Assembly: GCA_947647505.1 (NCBI GenBank)
Contig: CANSKO010000017.1
Coordinates: 1-62,674, forward strand
Direction: 5' to 3'
Source of the DNA: an uncultured Roseburia sp.
GTDB taxonomy: Bacteria > Bacillota > Clostridia > Lachnospirales > Lachnospiraceae
DNA length: 62,674 bases
Shown here: positions 43,496 to 52,266 of the stretch, piece after piece
Layout of the letters: every line of letters starts with the position of its first letter
Numbering within the stretch: position 1 is the stretch's first letter
The notes under the pieces: model-generated
The model's database searches: none
Seen by the model: only the letters and a program-made list of their open reading frames with translations
What the model was told of the DNA's origin: nothing
Position numbers and translations under genes: made by a program

Positions 43496-46400
43496 GCATG
43501 GAATGGACAACGGAGCAAAAGCAGGTCATTACGCTGCGGGATCGGAATATTCTGGTGTCGGCGGCGGCCGGGTCCGGCAAAACGGCGGTTCTTGTAGAAC
43601 GTATCATAGGAAGGATACTCGATCAAAAACATCCGGTGGATATCGACCGCATGCTGGTGGTGACGTTTACGTCCGCTGCCGCGGCGCAGATGCGGGAGCG
43701 GATTGGCGCCGCCATTGAAAAAGCGCTGGAGGAGGACCCGTCCAACAGTCATCTGATGAAGCAGGCGTCGCTGGTCCATCATGCGCAGATTACGACGATT
43801 CACAGCTTTTGTCTGCATCTGATCCGAAATTATTTTCATAAAGCGGATTTGGAGCCGAATTTTCGAATTGCCGAAGAGGGCGAGCTGAATCTGTTGCAGG
43901 AGGACGTGCTGGCGGATGTTTTTGTTCAGAAGTATGAACAGGCGCAGGCGTCATTTTTGCAGTTTGTGGAGAGCTTTGCAACGGGAAAAAAAGACGATCG
44001 TCTAAAAGAGATGACGCTTACCTTGTATCGTTTTGCCATGAGCTACCCCTGGCCAAAGGAGTGGCTTTTGGAGGCTTTGGGCAATTACCGCTTTGAGACG
44101 TTTGATCAGATGGAGGACATGCCGTGGATGGCGTCCTTGCTTGCATATCTGGAACAAATCTGCGCAGACCTTTTAAAAGAAGCGGATGCGAACCGGACGC
44201 TTTCTGCCGAAGAGGACGGGCCGCTTTATTTAAACGCGACGGCAGAGCAGGATTATAGCGAGCTTTTCAGACTGACAGAAGCGAAGCGTTACAGGGCGTT
44301 TGCGTCTGCGCTTTCTTCTATTTCTTTTGGCAGACTGCCGTCCAAACGGGGATATCAGGGCAGTGAGGAAAAGCTGGAACGGTTTAAGGAACGGAGAGAA
44401 GAAATCAAAAAAGCAGTGAAAGGCATCAAAGAAAAATTCTTTTTTTCCGGAGAAGACGAGCTGCTGCAGCGCCTTAGGGCGATGGCGCCGGCGGCAGAGG
44501 AGCTGGTGGATATAACGCTTGCGTTTATGGAAGCGTACGATGCGAAAAAGCGGGAGAAGAACATTCTGGATTTCAATGATCTGGAGCATTTTGCACTGAA
44601 AATCCTTCTGGATGAAAAGACGAAGGAGCCGTCGGAGGCTGCGCTTGCGCTGCGGAATCATTACGAGGAAGTGATGATTGATGAATATCAGGACAGCAAT
44701 CTGGTGCAGGAGAGCCTGATGCATGCCGTTTCCAGAGAAAGCGAGGGCGTCTGCAACCGTTTTATGGTAGGCGACGTCAAACAGAGCATTTATCGCTTTC
44801 GTCTGGCGCGGCCGGAGCTGTTTCTGGAAAAATACGACCGGTACACGACGGAAGCGTCCGGCATGCAGAAGATTGAGCTGCACAAAAATTTCAGAAGCCG
44901 GGCGGAAACGATCGCTTTTATTAACCGCATCTTTTTCCAGATTATGAAAAAGGATCTTGGAAATATTGCGTATGATGAAGCCGCTGCGCTGCATCCTGGC
45001 GCGGCGTATCCGGAAAGCGGCGGTATGGAGCCGGAAGTGCTTCTGGCGGATGCGAAAGACGAGTTGCTGGAAGAAGCCGGCCTTTCCGATCCAATCGAGC
45101 TGGAAGCGGAGCTGGTTGCGGCGAGAATCCGCAGGATGATGCGGACGCAGAACGTCACGGACGCCGTGACGAAAAAACTGAGAAAGATCCGTTATTCGGA
45201 CATTGTGATTTTGCTGCGCAGCTTTGGCAATTATGCGGATACGTTTCTTTCTGTTCTGGAAAGGAAGAAGATTCCGGCGCATGCCTCTTCGAAAACAGGC
45301 TATTTTCAGGCGACGGAGATTCAGACGGCGCTTGCGTTTCTTAAGATTCTTGACAATCCGAGACAGGATATTCCCCTTGCGGCGACGCTTCGCTCTCTGA
45401 TCGGGGGATTTACGGATGAGGAGCTGGCCGGCCTGAAGGCGGCGCAGCCCAAAAGGGCGTTTCACTGCTGCGTGCTGGAACCGGAATGGGAGACGCTTTC
45501 GGAGGCGCTCTCGGAGAAATTAAAAAAATTTCTGGAACTGCTTTCGCATTTTCGGGATCTTTCGACGGAGCTTTCGATTCATGCGCTGCTGTATCGGATT
45601 CTGGAAGAGACCGGATATGCGAGGCGGGTCGCGGCCATGCCCGGCGGAACGCGCAGGAAGGCGAATCTGGAAATGCTTCTGGAAAAGGCGCTGGCATATG
45701 AAAAGACGAGTTACAGAGGATTGTTTCATTTTATCCGGTATATGGACCGGCTGCAAAAATACAACGTCGATTATGGAGAGGCGGAGCTGGTAAGCGAAAA
45801 TGCCAATGTCGTGCGGATTATGACGATACATAAGAGCAAGGGGCTGGAATTTCCGGTCGTGTTTTTATGCGGGACGGCAAAGCGCTTTCACCATGCGGAC
45901 GAAAGAAAGCAGATGCTGCTGCATCCAAAGCTTGGCGTCGCGCTGGACTATGTCGATCCGACGCTTCGCGTGCGCGGGGCGACGCTCTGCAAAAGAGTCG
46001 TTGCAAAGCAGCTTGCGCTGGAAAATCAGGGGGAGGAGCTTCGCGTGCTCTACGTTGCGATGACCCGCGCAATGGAAAAACTCGTCATTTCCGGTGTGGA
46101 AAAAGACATCGGGGAGAAGGTGCGAAAGCTGTCTGAGGATCAGGCGGGAGGAGGGACGGGGCTTTCATTTTTGAAACGGGTGAAGGCGGATTCCTTTCTG
46201 GATTTGATTCTGCCGGCAGTGATTGCGGCACAGGACGGACCGTGCATACAGGAGTGGGGCGTCAAAGATCTGGTCGGCGAAGAAGTGGAAAGCCGCCTCG
46301 TGCGGGAGGAAGGGATTTCTGCGCTTTTGCATCAGAAAGAACGGCCGGGTGAAACGGAAGACGCTTATGTGGCGGCGCAGCTGTCGTATCGTTATCCGGA

Positions 46401-47094
46401 TTTTCGCGAGACGAACCGAAAGACAAAATATTCGGTATCCGAGCTAAAGAGCCGGACGGCCGGGGCTTTCTACGAAGCGCAGGAACTGCTGGAGGGGGCC
46501 GTTGCAGAAGAGACGGTCGTGCCGTATCTGCCGCGTTTTGCGGGAGGGGAAGCGCAAAAGAGCCAGGGCGCGTTTTACGGCAGCGCCATGCATCGCGCCG
46601 TCGAATGTCTGCCGGTGGAGCGCCTGGCGGGAGAAGACGGCCTTGTGGCCCTTTTGCCTTTGCATCTGGATCGTCTGACCGGACAGGGGCGTCTGTCAGA
46701 AGAGATGCGCGCGCTGATTCGCATGGATAAGCTGCTCGCTTTTTACCGTTCCAATCTGGCTTTGCGCATGAGGGCGGCTGCGGAGAAAGGCGCGCTGCAC
46801 CGGGAGCGGCCGTTTGTCATGGGACGCGCGGCGGACGCCATTTTGGGGGACGGCAGCAAAACAATGGTTCTGATTCAGGGCATGATCGACGCATGGTTTG
46901 TGGAAGACGATGGAATCGTGCTGCTGGATTATAAAACGGACGCTATTTCAGAGGAGGATGAATTGACGCGGCGGTATGCAGGGCAGCTTGGACTGTATCA
47001 GGAGGCGCTGGAAGGGAGCCTTTCAAAAAAAGTAAAAGAAAAGCTGATCTATTCGTTTTATCTGGACCGGGCGGTAGCGGTTCTGGATGTATAG
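43492..47094 (+). CDS. addA: ATP-dependent helicase/nuclease subunit A (AddA)
   Basis: A 1200-residue UvrD-type helicase with a C-terminal RecB-like nuclease. Motif I AAAGSGKTAVLVERI is at residues 22-36, motif Ia VVTFTSAAAAQMRERI near 62, motif II DEYQDSNLVQ near 398, motif III VGDVKQSIYRFR near 426, motif V MTIHKSKGLEFPVVFL near 775, motif VI RVLYVAMTRAMEKL near 850, and the nuclease motif GMIDAWF...VLLDYKTD near 1130-1150. It unwinds and cuts DNA ends with AddB up to a Chi-like site. Confidence 0.96.
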   Translation: MSMEWTTEQKQVITLRDRNILVSAAAGSGKTAVLVERIIGRILDQKHPVDIDRMLVVTFTSAAAAQMRERIGAAIEKALEEDPSNSHLMKQASLVHHAQITTIHSFCLHLIRNYFHKADLEPNFRIAEEGELNLLQEDVLADVFVQKYEQAQASFLQFVESFATGKKDDRLKEMTLTLYRFAMSYPWPKEWLLEALGNYRFETFDQMEDMPWMASLLAYLEQICADLLKEADANRTLSAEEDGPLYLNATAEQDYSELFRLTEAKRYRAFASALSSISFGRLPSKRGYQGSEEKLERFKERREEIKKAVKGIKEKFFFSGEDELLQRLRAMAPAAEELVDITLAFMEAYDAKKREKNILDFNDLEHFALKILLDEKTKEPSEAALALRNHYEEVMIDEYQDSNLVQESLMHAVSRESEGVCNRFMVGDVKQSIYRFRLARPELFLEKYDRYTTEASGMQKIELHKNFRSRAETIAFINRIFFQIMKKDLGNIAYDEAAALHPGAAYPESGGMEPEVLLADAKDELLEEAGLSDPIELEAELVAARIRRMMRTQNVTDAVTKKLRKIRYSDIVILLRSFGNYADTFLSVLERKKIPAHASSKTGYFQATEIQTALAFLKILDNPRQDIPLAATLRSLIGGFTDEELAGLKAAQPKRAFHCCVLEPEWETLSEALSEKLKKFLELLSHFRDLSTELSIHALLYRILEETGYARRVAAMPGGTRRKANLEMLLEKALAYEKTSYRGLFHFIRYMDRLQKYNVDYGEAELVSENANVVRIMTIHKSKGLEFPVVFLCGTAKRFHHADERKQMLLHPKLGVALDYVDPTLRVRGATLCKRVVAKQLALENQGEELRVLYVAMTRAMEKLVISGVEKDIGEKVRKLSEDQAGGGTGLSFLKRVKADSFLDLILPAVIAAQDGPCIQEWGVKDLVGEEVESRLVREEGISALLHQKERPGETEDAYVAAQLSYRYPDFRETNRKTKYSVSELKSRTAGAFYEAQELLEGAVAEETVVPYLPRFAGGEAQKSQGAFYGSAMHRAVECLPVERLAGEDGLVALLPLHLDRLTGQGRLSEEMRALIRMDKLLAFYRSNLALRMRAAAEKGALHRERPFVMGRAADAILGDGSKTMVLIQGMIDAWFVEDDGIVLLDYKTDAISEEDELTRRYAGQLGLYQEALEGSLSKKVKEKLIYSFYLDRAVAVLDV

Positions 47095-47236
47095 TGCAGG
47101 AAACGGGAAAAAGCAGGCAGCGCCCCAGCTTGTCGGCGTTTCGGACATTTCCAGAGTTTCGGTCAAATCGGCTGACCGTGAAAAAGATCTGATCGGGGTG
47201 ACGGGAACGCTTTCGACGGTAAAAAAGCAGTTGTGA
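47087..47236 (+). CDS. Possible 49-residue protein overlapping the addA stop
   Basis: An ATG inside the last codons of addA opens a 49-residue frame rich in Lys, Val and Ser (starts MYSAGNGKKQAAPQL, ends TLSTVKKQL). There is no good ribosome binding site, so expression would need coupling to addA. I recognise no family. It fills much of the otherwise empty 275-bp gap before the terminator. Confidence 0.25.
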   Translation: MYSAGNGKKQAAPQLVGVSDISRVSVKSADREKDLIGVTGTLSTVKKQL

Positions 47237-47302
47237 AACTATACCTGGAAGACAGGATAGAAAGAAAAAGGCAGCAATATGAAAAAATTTGATTCAGAAA
47301 GA

Positions 47303-47334
47303 CGCCCGGCGTATAAATATGCCGGGCGCCTTTT
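47303..47334 (+). terminator. Terminator between addA and the convergent ABC-F gene
   Basis: CGCCCGGC (47303-47310) pairs with GCCGGGCG (47321-47328) around a 10-nt AT-rich loop, then CCTTTT. It closes the addBA transcript; on the other strand it lies 36 bp past the ABC-F stop but with a weaker T-tract. Confidence 0.75.
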
Positions 47335-47369
47335 GGTATGGGACGTTATTTTTGGACGGGAGAGCTGCG

Positions 47370-49010
47370 TCAGTTGTCCTCCTGATCCGTTTTTGACATC
47401 GAATAGACGGAACGCTTTCTGGCCATTTCGTCGTTTGCCAGATATTCGTCGTAGGTTGTGATTTTATCAATGATCGACCCGTCCGGCAGAAATTCAATAA
47501 TGCGATTTGCCGTCGTCTCTACGACCTGATGGTCACGGGAAGAAAATAAAATCACGCCCGGAAATTTGATCAGGCCGTTGTTTAACGCCGTAATGGATTC
47601 CATATCCAGGTGGTCCGTCGGCTCGTCTAAAATCAGGACGTTGGACGCTTCGATCATCATGCGGGAAAGCAGCACGCGGACTTTTTCGCCGCCGGAGAGC
47701 ACGCGCATTTTTTTCACGCCGTCTTCTCCTGCAAACAGCATGCGGCCCAAAAAGCCGCGGACATACGTAGCGTCTTTGATTTCGGAAAACTGCGTGAGCC
47801 AGTCTACAATAATCAGGTCTGTATCAAAAATTTTCGTATTGTCTTTGGGAAAATAGGATTGCGACGTTGTCACGCCCCATTTATAGGCGCCTTCGTCCGG
47901 CTCCATTTCACCCGTAATAATCTGGAAAAAAACGGTTTTTGCCAATTCATTGCCGCCGACAAACGCGACTTTGTCATCGTGTCCCAGAATAAAGGAGACG
48001 TTGTCGAGAACTTTGACGCCGTCAATGGTTTTGCTGATGTTTTCTACGGTAAGGACTTCATTTCCGATATCGCGGGACGGACGAAAGTCGATGTAAGGGT
48101 ATTTTCGGCTGGAAGGGCGGATTTCATCAAGCTGAATCTTTTCCAGGGCGCGTTTTCTGGAGGTCGCCTGTTTGGACTTGGACGCGTTGGCCGAAAAGCG
48201 GGAAATAAATTCCTGCAGCTCTTTGATTTTTTCTTCTTTCTTTTTGTTGGCTTCTTTCATTTGCTTGATCAGAAGCTGACTGGATTCATACCAGAAATCG
48301 TAGTTGCCGGCGTAGAGCTGGATTTTGCCGTAGTCGATGTCTGCAATGTTGGTGCAGACCTTGTTCAGAAAATAGCGGTCATGTGAAACGACGATGACCG
48401 TATTTTCAAAATTGATCAGAAATTCTTCCAGCCATGCAATCGCGTCAAGATCCAGATGGTTCGTCGGCTCGTCCAAAAGCAGGATGTCGGGGTTGCCAAA
48501 CAGCGCCTGCGCCAGCAGGACCTTTACTTTCTGCGCGCCGGGCAGATCTTTCATCAGGGATTCCTGTTCTTCCGCTAAAATGCCAAGTCCGTTTAACAGC
48601 ACGGCCGCGTCGCTTTCCGCATTCCAGCCGTCCATGTCTGCAAATTCCGCTTCCAGCTCGCTGGCGCGTATGCCGTCTTCGTCGGAAAAATCTTCTTTCA
48701 TATAGATGGCGTCTTTTTCATTTCGGATGTCGTAGAGCCGTTTGTTGCCCATGATGACGGTATCAAGCACGGTATATTCATCGTATTTAAAATGGTCCTG
48801 CTGCAAAAAAGACAGACGCTGTCCGGGCGTAATGACGACGTCGCCATTCGTCGGTTCCAGCTGGCCGGATAATATTTTCAGAAAGGTGGACTTTCCGGCT
48901 CCGTTCGCGCCGATTAAGCCGTAGCAGTTGCCTTCTGTAAATTTGATGTTGACGTCTTCAAACAGGGCTTTTTTGCCCAGACGCAACGTAACGTTGATTG
49001 CACTTATCAT
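47370..49010 (-). CDS. YbiT-type ABC-F ribosome-associated ATPase with degenerate second site
   Basis: A 546-residue protein with two ABC domains and no membrane part. Domain 1 has a normal Walker A (GANGAGKST near residue 35), a weak signature (LPGAQKVKVLLAQ near 155) and LLLDEPTNHLD near 175. The linker with KKKEEKIKELQEFISRFSAN near 250 is the ribosome P-site-tRNA interaction motif. In domain 2 the Walker A is GGNELAKTV near 350 (two key Gly replaced), while LSGGEKVRV and LILDEPTDHLD are normal, and the switch His is Arg in FSSRDHQVV. So one ATP site may be inactive. ABC-F proteins rescue or tune translating ribosomes. The pattern matches E. coli YbiT from memory. Confidence 0.88.
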   Translation of the reverse strand: MISAINVTLRLGKKALFEDVNIKFTEGNCYGLIGANGAGKSTFLKILSGQLEPTNGDVVITPGQRLSFLQQDHFKYDEYTVLDTVIMGNKRLYDIRNEKDAIYMKEDFSDEDGIRASELEAEFADMDGWNAESDAAVLLNGLGILAEEQESLMKDLPGAQKVKVLLAQALFGNPDILLLDEPTNHLDLDAIAWLEEFLINFENTVIVVSHDRYFLNKVCTNIADIDYGKIQLYAGNYDFWYESSQLLIKQMKEANKKKEEKIKELQEFISRFSANASKSKQATSRKRALEKIQLDEIRPSSRKYPYIDFRPSRDIGNEVLTVENISKTIDGVKVLDNVSFILGHDDKVAFVGGNELAKTVFFQIITGEMEPDEGAYKWGVTTSQSYFPKDNTKIFDTDLIIVDWLTQFSEIKDATYVRGFLGRMLFAGEDGVKKMRVLSGGEKVRVLLSRMMIEASNVLILDEPTDHLDMESITALNNGLIKFPGVILFSSRDHQVVETTANRIIEFLPDGSIIDKITTYDEYLANDEMARKRSVYSMSKTDQEDN

Positions 49011-49039
49011 GATAGCACCTCTGTTTTTTGTTTTCTACT

Positions 49040-49067
49040 ATTATATATAAAAAGCGTTGGTTTTCAA
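49040..49067 (-). promoter_or_regulatory. Promoter of the ABC-F gene
   Basis: Minus strand TTGAAA (49067-49062), 16-bp spacer, TATAAT (49045-49040), 30 bp before the ATG at 49010. Confidence 0.65.
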
Positions 49068-49124
49068 GAAGTTTTTTGGATTGTGGCCGCAGGGCGTTTG
49101 CCGGCAGCGTCGCGTGCGGCGGTT

Positions 49125-50390
49125 TTAGGCCTTTCGGCGGCGGATAATCAGTTCCATAGATCCGATGTACCGGGAGCTGATGGCGTAATGCACAACCTCC
49201 ATTTGCATGGTTTCCAGCAAACGCTTCAGGGATTCGTATGAAACATACGTGTAGTGGTTCAGCTCATGCCACATGCAATGCGAAAATTTTTGCATTCTGG
49301 CGTATGCGCTGTTATAATTGGGCGTGGAAATCCAGAGAATGCCTTCCTGCTTTAACATATGCTTTGCTTTTTCCAGAAGGCGAACCGGGTGAATGACGTG
49401 TTCCAGTACGTCGCCCATAACAATGACGTCATATTGCTTATCTGTTTCATAATCCAGAACGTCGCACCAGCTTATGTCTATGTTAAGTATGGAGGAAATG
49501 CGTTCGCAATCTTCCCTGCAAATTTCTACGGCGTCAACCTGATAGCCATATTCCTGTGCAACGGCCAGCATTTCGCCGGTGCCGACGCCGATTTCCAGAT
49601 AATCATTCCCACTGGCCAGTTTCCGGAATTGATCAAAAAGAGCGCCGTAATGGCTCAGAGAAAATTTATTTTCCAGCGCGTCCCCGTCTTTTTTGGTGTA
49701 ATGCCCATTGATAAGGGATGTTCTGGATTTTGGAAAACGATACGTAAAATAATTTTCACATTCGTTGCATTTTATCCAAAGCTTTGCAGGCGGAAAGGCA
49801 TGCTTCTTTCCGGCCTTCATGATCTGTGGAGAACAGTAATGCGGCGTAAGGCGTTCTTTGCCGCTTCCACAGAACGGACAGGTTTTTGTCAGGTCGTCTT
49901 CTGACGCCGGCTTTGTATAGCAGTATGGAATTCCCAGAACGTCTGCCAGCTTCGGGTTCAATGTGAACGCCTGTTCTGTCAGCTCGTAACAGCGCATGGG
50001 CGCGTTTTCAGACAGATGCTGCGCGCATGCATAGAGGCCTGCGGATGTAACTTCTTTTGCGTATGCGCCGTCGAGATAACATGCAGCCAGCTGCTCCGTT
50101 TCTTCGGGAGAATAGCGAACCGTTTTATTCGTCGCGCTTTCATACAGTTTTACCGCCGCATAGGAAGCATAGATGCTGCCGGCATAGCAAAGCCATTGCT
50201 TTTCTTCCTTATCTGATAACGCATTGCATGTCAAACTCTGCATTGTGGCATGGGATGCCTGAAGAAAAGCGTCTCGGTCGTTTGCAATGTTTAAAATTTC
50301 GTCATATAATTCCAGCAGTTTTGTCCGGTCCCGACCGGGATCGTAGCTGGATTGCTGAAGCTCATGCAGTTTTTTAAAAATATGTAACAT
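49125..50390 (-). CDS. Class I SAM-dependent methyltransferase with helical N-terminus and zinc-ribbon-like segment
   Basis: A 421-residue protein in three parts. Residues 1-155 are helical, TPR-like, with no motif I recognise. Residues 165-215 hold paired cysteines (CPFCGS near 170 and KCNECENYF near 207) that could bind zinc. From about 245 a Methyltransf_23-like domain shows YLEIGVGTGEML, VDAVEICRED and VIVMGDVLEHVIHPVRLLEK. This architecture is seen among enzymes that modify glycans or peptides, but the substrate is unknown. It has its own promoter and lies alone. Confidence 0.8.
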   Translation of the reverse strand: MLHIFKKLHELQQSSYDPGRDRTKLLELYDEILNIANDRDAFLQASHATMQSLTCNALSDKEEKQWLCYAGSIYASYAAVKLYESATNKTVRYSPEETEQLAACYLDGAYAKEVTSAGLYACAQHLSENAPMRCYELTEQAFTLNPKLADVLGIPYCYTKPASEDDLTKTCPFCGSGKERLTPHYCSPQIMKAGKKHAFPPAKLWIKCNECENYFTYRFPKSRTSLINGHYTKKDGDALENKFSLSHYGALFDQFRKLASGNDYLEIGVGTGEMLAVAQEYGYQVDAVEICREDCERISSILNIDISWCDVLDYETDKQYDVIVMGDVLEHVIHPVRLLEKAKHMLKQEGILWISTPNYNSAYARMQKFSHCMWHELNHYTYVSYESLKRLLETMQMEVVHYAISSRYIGSMELIIRRRKA

Positions 50391-50445
50391 AATTTCGTTT
50401 TATCTGCCCTTTCGTAATCAGTCGCAAATATGTATTTCCAGATTG

Positions 50446-50473
50446 ATTTTACCATATTTGCCGGAAAAAGCAA
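50446..50473 (-). promoter_or_regulatory. Promoter of the methyltransferase gene
   Basis: Minus strand TTGCTT (50473-50468), 16-bp spacer, TAAAAT (50451-50446), 56 bp upstream of the ATG. The 323-bp gap 50391-50713 holds this promoter, the divergent malQ promoter and a 170-nt malQ leader with no recognised element. Confidence 0.55.
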
Positions 50474-50513
50474 TGTGTAAGTTTGAAATGCGCATTGTTC
50501 TGGCGCCAGGCCC

Positions 50514-50543
50514 TTGTCAAACAGTAACGCGATGCGGTACAAT
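50514..50543 (+). promoter_or_regulatory. Promoter of malQ
   Basis: TTGTCA (50514-50519), 18-bp spacer, TACAAT (50538-50543). The malQ ATG is at 50714, so the leader is about 165 nt. Confidence 0.5.
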
Positions 50544-50713
50544 ACGTTCAGTGGACAAAGGGGTCGCAGCATCCCTGTCTGTATGAATCGTGTCTGGAGC
50601 ATGCATGTGACGCGCGCTGTTGCGGGGGATGAGATGCCTGAAGCGGCGCTTCAAATACGCTTCATGGGAACAGAGGGCAAAAGAAATCAATGTAGAGCAG
50701 GAGTGGAACGGAT

Positions 50714-52216
50714 ATGAGAACAAGCGGAATATTGATGCATATTTCATCGTTGCCGTCGAAATATGGAATCGGAACTCTTGGAAAAGAGGCGCGGCGGTTT
50801 GTGGACTTTCTGGTAAAGGCGGGGCAGACATACTGGCAGATTCTTCCGGTCTGTCCGACAAGCTACGGCGATTCGCCGTATCAGTCGTTTTCCAGTTTTG
50901 CGGGAAATCCTTATTTTATAGATTTGAAGCAGCTGTGCAGGGAAGGGCTTTTGAAAAAGAAAGAATGTGAAGCCTGCGACTTTGGAATGGAGGAGACGCA
51001 GGTCGATTACGGATTGCTTTATGAAAGCCGTTATCGTCTGCTGAAGAAGGCGTATCGCCGTTTTCTGAAAAAAGAGCCGGAGGCGTTTGCTTTATTTTGT
51101 GAAGAAAAGAAGGAATGGCTGGACGATTATGCGGCGTTTATGGCGCTAAAAGACGCGCACGGCGGCGCGGCATGGCACGAGTGGGAGGAAGATCTGAAAT
51201 TTCGCAGAAAAGAAGCGATGGAGGCCGTGCGGGAATCGTTTGCGGAGGATATTGGTTTTTATAAAATGCTGCAGTATCTGTTTTTCCGGCAGTGGGAGAG
51301 CCTGAAACAATATGCGAATGACAGAGGGATTTTCATCATTGGAGATGTGCCGATTTATGTTGCGGGCGACAGCGCCGACGTGTGGGCGAATCAGGATCAG
51401 TTTTATCTCGATCAAGAGCTGCATCCGATTGAGGTGGCGGGCTGCCCGCCGGATGCATTTTCCGAAGACGGCCAGCTGTGGGGGAATCCGCTGTTTCGAT
51501 GGGATGTGATGAAGCAGGACGGATATGCCTGGTGGACCAGGCGGATTCAGGCGATGTCTGCGCTCTATGACGTTGTAAGAATTGACCATTTCCGGGGATT
51601 TGATTCGTATTATGCGATTCCCGCCGAAGAAAAGACGGCCAGAAACGGCGCGTGGAAAAAAGGGCCGGGCATGGATTTGTTTTGCCGTTTAAAGGAACAG
51701 CTTGGAGAATTAAATATTATCGTAGAAGATCTTGGGTTTTTGACGCCGTCGGTACGAAAGCTTTTGAAGGATTCCGGATTTCCGGGCATGAAGGTGCTGC
51801 AATTTGCGTTTGATCCGCGGGAAGAGAGCGATTATCTGCCGCACAATTATACGGGCCACAGCGTGGTATATACCGGAACGCATGATAATGACACGATTTT
51901 GGGCTGGCTGGATACGGCGCCGCCGGAATGCGTGCAGTTTGCGAAAGAATATCTGAATCTGACCCGTAAGGAAGGCTATGTCTGGGGCATGATGCGCGGC
52001 GCATGGGCGAGCGTGAGCGATCTGGCCATTGTGCCGATGCAGGATATTCTGGAGCTTTCCGGAGAGGCGCGCATGAATACGCCGTCTACGTTAGGCTGCA
52101 ACTGGAAATGGCGGGCAGAGAAAAAAGACATTACAGGGAAGCTTGCGAAAAAAGTCAGAAAATATGTGAAAATGTATGGCAGGGAAAGAGTGGAAAAAAA
52201 GCAGGATATCGTATAG
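50714..52216 (+). CDS. malQ: 4-alpha-glucanotransferase (amylomaltase, GH77)
   Basis: A 500-residue GH77 enzyme that transfers maltosyl units between alpha-1,4-glucans in glycogen or maltodextrin metabolism. Family segments: GTLGKEARRFVDFL near residue 20, CPTSYGDSPYQSFSSFAGNP near 46, nucleophile Asp in VVRIDHFRGFDSYY near 292, acid/base Glu in IIVEDLGFL near 337, and GTHDNDTILGW near 390. GGAGTGG precedes the ATG. Pyruvate kinase follows by 50 bp. Confidence 0.95.
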   Translation: MRTSGILMHISSLPSKYGIGTLGKEARRFVDFLVKAGQTYWQILPVCPTSYGDSPYQSFSSFAGNPYFIDLKQLCREGLLKKKECEACDFGMEETQVDYGLLYESRYRLLKKAYRRFLKKEPEAFALFCEEKKEWLDDYAAFMALKDAHGGAAWHEWEEDLKFRRKEAMEAVRESFAEDIGFYKMLQYLFFRQWESLKQYANDRGIFIIGDVPIYVAGDSADVWANQDQFYLDQELHPIEVAGCPPDAFSEDGQLWGNPLFRWDVMKQDGYAWWTRRIQAMSALYDVVRIDHFRGFDSYYAIPAEEKTARNGAWKKGPGMDLFCRLKEQLGELNIIVEDLGFLTPSVRKLLKDSGFPGMKVLQFAFDPREESDYLPHNYTGHSVVYTGTHDNDTILGWLDTAPPECVQFAKEYLNLTRKEGYVWGMMRGAWASVSDLAIVPMQDILELSGEARMNTPSTLGCNWKWRAEKKDITGKLAKKVRKYVKMYGRERVEKKQDIV

Positions 52217-52266
52217 AATAAGAAGGATGCAAAGAAAATAGTAAAGAAAAGACAGGAGCATAAGGT

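Noticed and set aside
44230..45465. A 411-residue open frame on the minus strand inside addA
   Set aside because: It lies fully within the strongly supported addA, is very rich in Arg/Phe/His and has no known motif; it is a shadow of the real gene.
49068..49124. GCCGCA/TGCGGC arms after the methyltransferase gene
   Set aside because: The loop is long and there is no T-tract in the direction of that gene.
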